Assembly: GCF_030848805.1 (NCBI RefSeq)
Contig: NC_092367.1
Coordinates: forward strand, 310,001-374,000
Direction: 5' to 3'
From: Temnothorax longispinosus
Lineage: Eukaryota; Arthropoda; Insecta; Hymenoptera; Formicidae
DNA: 64,000 nt
The first letter of the stretch is position 1. Every line of letters starts with the position of its first letter. The position numbers and the translations under genes are program-made. Shown here piece after piece: positions 51,432 to 61,307 of the stretch. Below the pieces are notes generated by a model. It did not search any database. It was not told where the DNA came from and was given only the letters and a program-made list of their open reading frames with translations.

Positions 51432-52830
51432 TTCGCAAATAACTCGGAAAATATCAACTTTACGGAAATTTATGTAGATATTAAAATTGTAGCTTACAAA
51501 ATTCCGCACAATTTCGTTTTTTATTCAAGTCTGTACGACCAAATGGAGCAGAGATAGAATTTTTTTAAACATCGGTAGTTTTGCAACGCAACAAAAACGC
51601 GTACGCGCGTCGCGCATTTTTCGCTAATATCTCGAAAATGGACTCTTAAATCGAAAAATGTTTTAAATAAAAGTAGTAGAGAATCTAATTACGAACAATT
51701 TCGTTTTTTATTCATTTCTGTACGGTCCAAATTCGCCGAGTTATTAATTAAACGACAATTTTATTTTATGTTGATAATGGATGTTTTGCATGTAAAAATC
51801 AGTATTAACTCTGAAAGTATAGGTCGTACACATATAGTATGTATAATGAAAGTTAAAGAGAATAAAATTTTGAACATGTTGATGTATGCATGAATCCATT
51901 TTGATAAAGATAGCTTGAAGTTAAGAGCAAAAAACATGAAAAAATGTTATTTTTTAGTGCATTTTGGAAAATAACTTTTTCTAATTAGTTGGAGGCAGTA
52001 ATGTTATGTATTTTTCTTGAAGATATTTTAATTATCTTTAAAATGAGACGTCGTAGACCTTTTTTCATTGAAACGTTGATGAATTACAGGTGTTTAAATA
52101 TTGAAGAAAAAAAATCAATTTTTGTTAAATTAACATTTTAGTCCAAAAATATATGGATAATAATTTTTCAAAAATTTATTTTACCTTGTTTTCATTACTT
52201 CATATATATATGAACGTGCTGGAGTAGTATAAGTCCTTCGCAAAGTATGTTTTATTTAAAAAAAAAGTTCATGAATATTGCTGTATTTTTGATAAATTGT
52301 GGAAAAATTGCATTATCATTCCTTTTTTTGTAAATATCTCCGTTTCTATTAACTTTACGAAAAAACTTCAAGAGACCGAAATTAAAGCTGACAAAATTTC
52401 CTATAAAATAGAGTTTATGACATGTAATTTTAAATGCATTGTGATGGGAAACTGGCGTTTCAAAAGACAGGTAAGTTTACGTATGTAGCAGATCATCACT
52501 ATAAGTCGCCTGAAATGATGAAAAAACGTGTCCTTAACATTTTTCTGTACCTATTGAAGTGTCGGAAGTTATTCTTGGGGTCTTTCTGAATCGTTTGGTA
52601 CTAGGCCGATATTTTTAGGGCCGATAGTTCTGTACATAGGTATTAAAGATTGAGAAGAGTCCGAAGTCGGTATGCGGCGCGCGGCGTGGCAAACACGTTA
52701 CGACTCGTTTTATTTAAAAAATCATAACTCACTAACAAATTGACGAAGCTTAATGATTAAACACGCAAATTAAAGCTAAAAGTAGTGCGAATGAGAAAAA
52801 AATATGAGATAATTATTAATTAAATAAGAA
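51432..52830. repeat. Degenerate units shared by arms and interior of element C
   Basis: Diverged blocks of about 110-190 bp recur with the same order of motifs. Each has a start like AAATAACTCGG / TAATATCTCG / AAATATCTCCG / CATAACTCAC, then an AACTTTACG-like part, then AAATT-rich sequence. In the arms they end in a TTTCGTTTTTTATTCA...CTGTACG segment. Starts are near 51,432, 51,620, 52,328 and 52,722. The arms share at least two such units. This indicates that the element grew by amplification of one module, a layout seen in several large insect repeats. Unit boundaries in the interior are approximate. Confidence 0.5.
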
Positions 52831-52971
52831 TACTTAATTTCGTCGCCGCAAATTTGGTAATTTTTAAATGGTACAGAAGGACTTTAAGGACTTAAAGAAT
52901 GCTAGAAAAAAAATTTTTGAATAAGAAAAAACGAATTTGAAGTGTGACAGATATTTTTTATGTAAAAAAAT

Positions 52972-53115
52972 TAATTTATTATTTATTATTATTATTATTA
53001 ATATTATTATTATTATTTATTGTTTATTATTATTATTTATTTATTTATTATATTATTTTTTTTAATTTTTTTATTAATTTATTAATTTATTAATTTTTTT
53101 TATTTTTTTTTTTCT
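52972..53115. repeat. A/T simple repeat inside element C
   Basis: About 140 bp made almost only of TTA/TTTA units and T-runs, ending directly at the CXC fragment. It may act as the polypyrimidine tract of a splice acceptor, or it may simply be decayed sequence. Confidence 0.8.
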
Positions 53116-53125
53116 TAAATTAATA

Positions 53126-53317
53126 GCATGTAAATGCAAATCAAATTGCACCGGGTCATGTGGCTGCAAAAAGGCAGGGTTAAGATGTTCTGACCTCTGT
53201 GCTAATTGCAAACAGAACGGCTGCCTAAATATGTTCGTATCTGACGAAATGAGCGATTCCGAATCGGATGAAGACTATTCAAATAGTGCAAATGAAGAAG
53301 AAGAAGAAGAAGATTAA
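53126..53317 (+). CDS. CXC (tesmin/TSO1-like) cysteine-rich C-terminal fragment, partial
   Basis: A 63-codon open stretch ends at a TAA stop at 53,315-53,317. It contains nine cysteines spaced C-x-C-x3-C-x3-C-x-C-x6-C-x3-C-x2-C-x4-C, with the segment CGCKKAGLRC in the middle. This matches the pattern of the CXC domain, a zinc-binding DNA-binding fold known from tesmin, TSO1 and LIN54 proteins and also found in some transposon proteins. It is followed by an acidic tail of Asp, Glu and Ser ending in six Glu and one Asp. There is no in-frame Met upstream; the frame is closed at 53,075. A T-rich tract ending in TTAATAG lies directly before it and could be a 3' splice site, so this may be the last exon of a spliced transposon gene. 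Its position inside element C suggests a DNA-binding part of the transposon's own protein. Whether it is expressed is unknown. Confidence 0.6.
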   Translation, partial: ACKCKSNCTGSCGCKKAGLRCSDLCANCKQNGCLNMFVSDEMSDSESDEDYSNSANEEEEEED

Positions 53318-54586
53318 CAACTAATTTCCATCGTATCTCTTCTATGGCGGTTATAAATTATTTAAATATTCATATTTCCTCGATTTTTCACTGTACAGAA
53401 ATGAATAAAACACGAAATTGTTCATAATTAGATTCTCTACAACTGTTATTTAAAACATTTTTCGATTCGAAAGTCCATTTTCGAGATATTAGCAAAAAAT
53501 GCGCGAAGCACGTACGCGTTTTTGTTGCGTTGCAAAACTACCGATGTTTAAAAAAATTCTATCTCTGCTTTATTTGGTCGTACAGACTTGAATAAAAAAC
53601 GAAATTGTGCGGAATTTTGTAAGCTACAATTTTGATATCTACATAAATATCCGTAAAGTTGATATTTTCCGAGTTATTTGCGAAAAACTAATTTTTTGGA
53701 CCTTTTGGACCCTCCCCTGCCCGCAACGTAGCGTCTACACGTGGGGACTTTTAATATGTTGAATAGTATCCTAAAACAAGCCTGTTTACAAAGTTTCAGC
53801 CCAGTCAGTATTATTTCCTCCAAATCGACAAATTTCGAGTCATTTTACTGGGCTAATGGGATTCTCGTGTGCGTGCGATTCGTGTCGCGCCGAATGCTTT
53901 AATTAGAGCAAGTTTGTGCCTGGTGCGAAAGCGCTGCCTTTGGCAGCCTGGCGAAAAGTGCATAGACACGTTCGCATTGCGGAAGGCATTGAACTCGCCG
54001 CCGTGAATTATTCAAGGCCCGAGCAGCGGTGTCCTTGATTCACGCATAATTACAGGAGAAACTCTTTCGCTGATATTTTAGTGAAGCTCTTTAACAACGT
54101 AATTTATGTAATAGAAATTCACATTAAAAGTCTTTTTTACTCTCACATAACAATTATATTTTGCATATAAGAGGCGGGCGATCGCGTAATTACATACATA
54201 CGCGCGGAAAATGTTATAGGAATATATTCAGCGTACATATCTATTATAAATATTATTAAAGTGACCGAGAGAGCTTGCGAATTAATATATCACCTCGTTG
54301 CCGTTTAACGAGTCTCGCGTTGATACACGCGGCTCTGTCAATAATGATTCATCGTGACGGTAGAATTCACGACCGTCTCGCCAGGTCGGCCGGTACGCGT
54401 TCGGTCCGCGTAAGAAATCGGCGCGAGACAGCGCGCGTTAAGGGACAATCGGTTAACAGCAAACGCGAACGATCGGCGCAACACGATCAGCGACTAATTG
54501 GACACTTGGCAGTGAACGGGCCGATTCATCGACGGCCCGTCTTCGGTTCCGCAGATTAACTTCGCCTACGGGACGCCTTCTCTCTC

Positions 54587-54648
54587 CTCGCCTCGCCTCG
54601 CTTTACCTCACCTCACCTCTTCACCTCACCACGCTTCGCCTCGCCCGG
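54587..54648. repeat. CCTCG / CCTCA pentamer repeat
   Basis: About ten imperfect 5 bp units (CCTCG, then CCTCA, then CCTCG again). This is a pyrimidine-rich minisatellite-like block, not the arthropod telomere repeat TTAGG. Confidence 0.75.
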
Positions 54649-55452
54649 TCTTGCGATCGGTTAACGGCGTGCCGACATACAACAGCGACGTTTCACCCAG
54701 GCAAGGTCGTCAAGTGACTGGCGAAATCGGATTCGTGCGCGCACAATTACGATGTCTTGTCGTGTCGCGCATGCACAGGTTTTACTATATTTGCGCACGA
54801 CGTATGTTTCATCGATTACTGAATTATATCGCGAAGGAGTAAAATTTATAGTTCTCTTTCCGCCATTCTCTCGACGTTCGCGATATCGCGAGAGACCGAG
54901 GAGATAGAAACGTATTTACGCACGTAAATATATTCGCTCAACGTATCAGCCACGAAGTGAAGAGATGAGAGCGGGAATATCTTCGCGTTGAAGCGATATT
55001 ACTTATTTACATATCGATTGAACGAGCTCTCATGGGCTGGATACGTGAGCCGAGTCTTAATAACGCGGTAATGAGAGCGTTTTCCTCTCAAATAACAGCG
55101 CGCCCATTACAGCGCGACGGACTGTTATATCGCCTAAAAAGGCAATGTACGAGAGGAGAGCGAGGAAAGAGCTCGCGGTGATGCAATGAAAATCGGTTGA
55201 TTAACGAGCTCAGTTTATTAAAGAGCTCGCCGAGTCGTAGTTGCTTGCGAGCAATGATCTAATTAAATTACATCACGCCCGAGAATCCGCGCATTCACCT
55301 GGCTGTACTCAAGGGAATCAATTAGCCATATTTTACTCTGCAAACGCTTTTAAATTATGATATATGTTAATCATCGTCTCGTGCATTCCCGCAATTGTGC
55401 GGGCCGTCGTCGTAACTCTATATCTGAATTATTGCAATTAAAATCATCAACG

Positions 55453-55454
<2 letters not shown>

Positions 55455-55505
<51 letters not shown>

Positions 55506-55510
55506 TTTTT
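55455..55510. repeat. (TA)n followed by poly-T
   Basis: About 21 TA units and then 14 T. Overlapping frames translate as Ile-Tyr repeats. Confidence 0.95.
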
Positions 55511-58136
55511 ATCGAAGTTACGCATTTCCGTTTAATCGACCGTCGTGAAAGCAACTTTTGATATCGCATTCGATCGATTTGCGACTCTATCTGCGATCTG
55601 CGAGTCGCTCGACTCGTTATCGCGCCGGGATCGAGTCTAATTGCGCGACCGGCGAATGCCTCCGTTGCGGAATATCGCTGTTTCGAGGTGCGCATATCTA
55701 CGTGCGCGCGCGCGCGCGAACGTCGTGGAAAGTCGTAAACGCGGCGAATAGAATAATTATCGGCGCACATGCGCCTTTCCTCGGTAGATAACAATTACCT
55801 ACGTCGCGGAGAAAATTCGCTCGGCTACTTTCCGCGCAGCGCTAAAGTCCGCGAGATTACGGTACACATCGCGTTTTAATGGTCCGCGAGCATTAGCACG
55901 GACCACTTATCTTCCCATAAAAACACCCGACATTACGTCGTCTCCTCCAACAATTTTATTCGTCGTCGTGGTCGTAGCGATCGGCATCTAGCGGGATCTC
56001 CGTTCGCGGATATCTCGTAATCGTCGAGCATCTCGTCGCATCGCGGAAAACGTAGGTTTGCGCCGAGACGAGTTTTCGTGTCGCAATATTACGAATGCTT
56101 TACAATTAGAGGAGAATACTTTAAATTAATTCTCCATTATCGAATTCTGTTTCTTTGTAATAAATTATATTTTTGATAATCCCGATGAGCTTGCTTTGCT
56201 ATTACAGTCGAGATACGTTACGGACTGGCTGTTCACAAGCTCGCGGAACGTCAAGTCCCCAGGACGTACCGGCAATCGCGAAAAAAAGCGGATGTCGCAA
56301 TCGTTCACGATCGGGTCCCCCGTGCCGCTAAAGGGCAAAGCTAATTTCCATCGATCATCCGCTCATCGTTCCCCGATTTTTGCACCGGTGAGGAAGGGGA
56401 GGGATAGCATTAGCATGAAGGCACTCCTCCGGGAAAAAGAGTTGCGCCGGGTTCCTTTACCAGGCAAACTCCTTTACAGGCAAAATCGTGCGTCGGGCAA
56501 TCGATCAATCGCTTCTCTAGGCGTTGCGGGTTATTACGTGAAAAATGCTTGTACCTTCGATAGCTTCTCACCGCGGGAGGGTTCGGACCCCCAGCGTACT
56601 CCTTCCTCGTCCTTCGTCGGGTCTTTAGTGTATTCCTGTCGCTCTTTCTCCCATTCTTTCCTTTTTTATCTCGCTTCTCTCTCTTTCTCTCTCTCATCTC
56701 TCTTCCCTCATCCTCGTGCCATCAGCAATCCTCATCTATCTTAGCTCTCTCTTTCCATCGAACGCCGTCCTAGGCCGAGTAGAGTCCTTCCTTCCTTTCC
56801 CCATCCCTTTTCTCTCTGTCCGCGGTTACGGTTCAACTTCCACGAGCTCCTCCGTACTTGATGGTACACGAACGTGCGCGCATATAATTCTTCGCGCAGG
56901 GGGAGGAGGAGGTAACGGCGGTCGGGGTAGGATAGAAGAGAGGGGGGATTGTAAACGGCATACGAGCAACCGCACGGAAAGCCAAAGTGATAGAGCATGA
57001 TTTATCTGTCGGTCGCAATTTTTATCGTCGCCCCCCACCTTTAAAGGTTGCAGTTACGACGTTCGCGGTGTTGCCTGCGCGAACGCACGCTTCCGTGGGT
57101 ATTTACGCGCATCCATATGCATCCTCTCGAACCCGACGACGAGGGATTGATTGTAAATTTCGCCGTTGACAGTAGACCGGGCGCCTCCGCGTGACTTCAT
57201 AGGGGACCCAAGCCTCGTGTGTATTGATTACACGATTTCGGCACGCGAACCTGATTTACGATCTCCGAAATCCGGCACTCGGAATTTATAATCAGATTAT
57301 TGAGTCACGCCCATTCACGCGCACGCACACACAAGGCGGTGTTACCTAATCAAAACTAATCCAAGATCATTACTGGAGAACATCATAAAACGTGTATAAT
57401 TTTATTCAAAGAGGTATTAATAGCGTTGTGATTTTTAACGCAATTATTTTCGGAGTATTTTTATTTTAACGATGTTCTCAGGACTATCGTTTGTTTGGGC
57501 GCGCAAATTAAACGAAACCACGACTCTCCTCTTCTGATTTTCTCGGCAAACTCGCGGTTGCAAATTGCTTGCGCGCCGCGATCGCGGCGCCATAAAATTA
57601 AGGCAACGATTACCGCCATCCCGTTTTATAGATCCGCCGTATAGCCGTATTATTTAAGCGCACGTACGCCGCGACCATATATACCATACATACCGCGGAA
57701 TTTCAAATAAGAGATTGTAAATTTTGAAAACCCGGTGTGTGCGCAAGGGTTCAACCGTAAATTTCTCGCAGGTCGAACGGCGAGTCAAAGTAGGCGCATT
57801 TACGTATGCCGCTTTGCGTGCACCGTAACTCACGGCTATTGTTATTATCGTCGATTGACCATTAACGGCTGTCGGCTGCCGCCGCTTTCGCATTGATAGA
57901 AAATCGCATGGGATTCGTCGATAGGCGTGGCATCGTACACTGTTAAATTCGTATTGTCAAATTATACTCAATTTAAGTCACTTTTTACCATTCCTGTAGG
58001 TCCTGTAGGTCACCACTGCTTCTACTCGATATGCCGTTAATTTAACTAAACCAATAGAGTTAAAATAGTACTGTTTTGTATTAAAATAATAAATTTTGAC
58101 ACATACGGCAATTAAAAATAACAAAATGTTATTTAA

Positions 58137-58413
58137 CCTTCCGTGTGTAAACGTGGGTCAACGGCGTCCGAGCCAAAATAATATCTGTTCGAAACTGTAA
58201 AACTTGCAAGCTTGCCAGAAAATATTAAATAAACGACGTTCATTAAAATGACTATAAAATCGTTAACTACAATGTAAACAGATGTTTTGTGAATTTTTCT
58301 GATTTTTTAAAATACTTTAAGATAGGGAAAAATAGCATCAAACATGACAGACCGTGGGCATCATCAGTGTATGCACTGGGAAGGTACCGAAAAAACGTAT
58401 GCCCACGGAGAGT
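58137..58413. mobile_element. TTAA-flanked MITE, about 277 bp
   Basis: TTAA occurs at 58,133-58,136 and 58,414-58,417. Directly inside, the left end reads CCTTCCGTGTGTAAACG and the complemented right end reads ACTCTCCGTGGGCATACG, an imperfect inverted pair. Near the right end, CCGTGGGCAT (58,353) and ATGCCCACGG (58,399) form a further subterminal inverted repeat. TTAA with a CCYT-like start resembles non-autonomous piggyBac-like insect elements. No coding capacity is seen. Decay of the ends keeps the confidence moderate. Confidence 0.5.
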
Positions 58414-59539
58414 TTAACTTAAGATACTGGATTAAACATCCTTTAATATTTAATAGTATAAGCGCGCATGTACCACAGCTCTAGCTGAACTCCCTGTCTC
58501 GAAAAAACATCGGTTATTTTCCCGATCATTGTCCCGATTTCTCTTGGTTTCCCCGAGATTTTCTCAGACCAAAACGATGAACTTCGATCGCGATGGAAAT
58601 TTACATTACATACGTGAGATGACAAGAAGGATACAAGTTAACAATAGCGACAGATGCTTAGATGCCTGGCCTTTTTCTCGCTGCCAATGCGCCTGCATAG
58701 TTCGCTCGTGAAGAGCTCGAGCCTCCAGGGGCCGGTGCATTCGGCTGCACCGTACCGTGTAACGGGCTGTTTAGTGGCTGCTTAGCGATCCGATTCTACC
58801 GATTAAGAGGAAAAAGCTTGCGTAAACAGCAGCCGGCGCGTATGTTTCGCACCGGTGGGTGCATATGTGCTCCATATTATATGTATGTATATTGTATATA
58901 ACCGCGTGTGCGTACGTTCTCCCCTGTGTGTTCACGCCGGCAGCGCACCGTATCGTGTTTAAGACGTTACGCTGGTGCGACTCGAGACACGCTCCTGCTA
59001 CGCGATAAATGCAGTTAGAAAATCTCAATCTGGTGCATCGCGTAACGCGTTAACGCCGAATACCATTATCGAATTCGTATCACATATGTCTGTCAATTTA
59101 TTCTTTTTATTGATCGTATCATATATATCTCTTTTTCTCGATTTCGATCGTAGACCCGGTGGTTATTTCGGGTCTAAAATACATACGTAACACGAGATTT
59201 AGCTCGCAAAATTATATTTATATCATGCCTGTCGAGACATACGATCGGGAATGTCAATGAATACCGACGCGCGCGGCGAAGAGGGGGCCCCCTAGGTGCA
59301 GATACCGGTACACTGAGAACGCCGGAACGACATTAAAATTATATTTACACCGTTGTAGTGGCGTATATAAATAGAAGTCACGTTCGCGTACTCGTACTAA
59401 TAGCTCGCGCGAACGTCGGCAAGAAGTACGCAGAGGGAAGTTTTATAGTGCATCAATAATGACCGACACCGGTGCCGGCTTTAAGACAGAACGTTACCTT
59501 GATGCAACTTGGATCCTTCATTAGGCGCTACCGATTGAC

Positions 59540-59605
59540 CGGTAGGTAGGTAGGTAGGAAGATAGCCGTGCATGCACATGCATGCATGCATGCATGCATG
59601 CATGC
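59540..59605. repeat. (GGTA)n then (CATG)n microsatellites
   Basis: Four GGTA units at 59,540-59,558 and about eight CATG units at 59,570-59,605. The CATG array is self-complementary and could extrude as a cruciform. Confidence 0.9.
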
Positions 59606-61242
59606 TGAACGCTCGACAAAAAGCGTACGCGTGCAAAGCGTTTCGCAGCCTCGGGGCGCAAACGGAGAGATTCCAGATTCTCGACACCACTTATCTCCCC
59701 TACAAATTTCTGCCAGTGGAGCAGATGAGAGGCGCCGATAAAAGTGCATGAAATATATCGATAGGCTGTGCACATATGTATAATCTTGATCGACGATCGG
59801 GTTATTAATAATTCGACCGCGTTTCGCCCACTGTAAATCACGCGAAAAACAAGTTGTCTACCAAGAACGGGCCTTCGCACTGCGAGCGTTTATAACTGGT
59901 TTCCTTCCGGAAGTAAGAAGGAAGAAAAAGAGACAAAGAAGGAAAGAGGAAAAAAAGGCAAAGGGAAAAGATGTAGCACGGTTTAATACTGGTAGCGGAA
60001 GAAACGTGCCAGCGCGGCGCGGCGCGGCGCGCGGCGTTCCGCTATCGCAAATCCGGCGTTCCTCGGAAAAGAATATATTAACCCTCATCGGGGATGCGCA
60101 TCACGCTCATCGATATCCCGCACTTTGTTTCGGCGAAAATAATCAATATCGGAGCTCCTCTTAACGCGCGCGCGCGCACACGGACTACCCGGCTTGAATT
60201 TATAGGCCCGCGATATCGTTACGTCGTATAAAATCATAAGTAATTTACGGAGACGCGTTAAAAAAGTGATATCGATAGCAAACGAACACGGCGTCGTATT
60301 TCTCATGGGCTGTCTAGGATGTAAGCACGCAATGGAACGCGATATCGAGAGGATAAAATAAACGACGGGGTAATTAATCGAGACTTCGTGCGGCTGCACG
60401 CGGTCGTAATCGGTGAACCGCGTTTTTTTTCCCCGCGTCCGCCAATCCACTTTGACTATTGGAGGCCAGTCGATATACGGTTTGTATCGACCCGCAAAAA
60501 CCGTTTACCGTATACGCATGCAAAGCTGGTTTTATGCGCCCGCGGCCACCTGAAGATTCCAGATCTCGTCACGGTCACTTATACAACTTTGTTTCCTGTA
60601 AATGGAATCACGCGATGGAGTCACTGTAATTGTAACAAAAAAGCCGCGGCCGGCTCAATTCGTCCGGAACTTCCGCGCAAAAAACCGTAGTAGAGGGCGG
60701 CGGCTGGCGCACAAATTTGAGGGATCATAATTTTGGCCGATGTGCATGCGCGGCCATTGAACGATGAATATATGTTGTGACAGCAGGTGGAGGCAATTGA
60801 GAGAGGCGATTTGAGAATGCATTTATTTTATTACGGCAAGCTCTTTCTACATATTTCGATTACCTTTTCTCGTTTCTTACTCTGTAAACGCGAAAATGTG
60901 CGTAGGCTATAGGTGCGAAATTAGAAGAGAGGTGTTCGCACGGTCAACGGTTCGTGGAAAAACGTTTACGTTTGGGACGGATACATTGTGTCGACTTGTT
61001 ACTCATTGCCAGGCGATAATAACCCAACAATGGCTAACGGTCCAATAAACGTTACAGATCCGATAACTGCCAAGTGCTATGTAAGTACCGCACGGGCGGC
61101 AACGTAGGCAGCGTAATAGGTCTATTTAAGCGGGACGGTCAGGAGGGTTATCATTACCACCGGGTTATTAGAATTCCTGATCCTCCGTGTCGATACGATT
61201 GCGCCTCCTCGGAGATACGTTTTATCTGTTCGAGATGTACGA

Positions 61243-61243
61243 C

Positions 61244-61305
<62 letters not shown>
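61243..61305. repeat. (GA)n microsatellite
   Basis: About 30 GA units with one AAG interruption. Confidence 0.95.

Positions 61306-61307
<2 letters not shown>

Larger units (their letters stand above)
51273..53853. mobile_element. Element C: long-TIR DNA transposon with CXC-domain remnant
   Basis: The two ends are inverted copies starting GCCCAGTAAAATGAC. The left arm is 51,273 to about 51,726 and the right arm about 53,391-53,853, and they are almost identical. The insertion is flanked by TA on both sides (51,271-51,272 and 53,854-53,855). The same data can be read as a terminus TAGCCCAG flanked by a 3 bp ATG duplication (51,268-51,270 and 53,856-53,858). The interior of about 1.66 kb is AT-rich and carries more degenerate copies of the arm units, a long A/T simple repeat, and one protein fragment with nine cysteines. 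I see no DDE transposase. The superfamily is left open: the TA reading would fit Tc1/mariner-like elements, but the long arms are unusual for those. Confidence 0.85.
53859..58132. other. Non-coding DNA between element C and the TTAA MITE
   Basis: Mixed AT-rich and CpG-rich sequence with the pentamer repeat and the TA array. At 57,998-58,011 two AGGTC half-sites occur in direct repeat with a 9 bp period, a nuclear-receptor DR3-like arrangement. The 182-codon frame at 56,196-56,744 is unrecognised and its C-terminal third is a pyrimidine-tract translation. Confidence 0.5.

Noticed and set aside
52297..52488. 63-codon frame in element C as an upstream exon of the CXC fragment
   Set aside because: A GTAAGT follows the CAG near its end, but joining there to the acceptor before 53,127 would be out of frame with the CXC stretch, and the sequence is one of the repeat modules.
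54587..54648. Telomere-like repeat
   Set aside because: The unit is CCTCG/CCTCA, not CCTAA (TTAGG).
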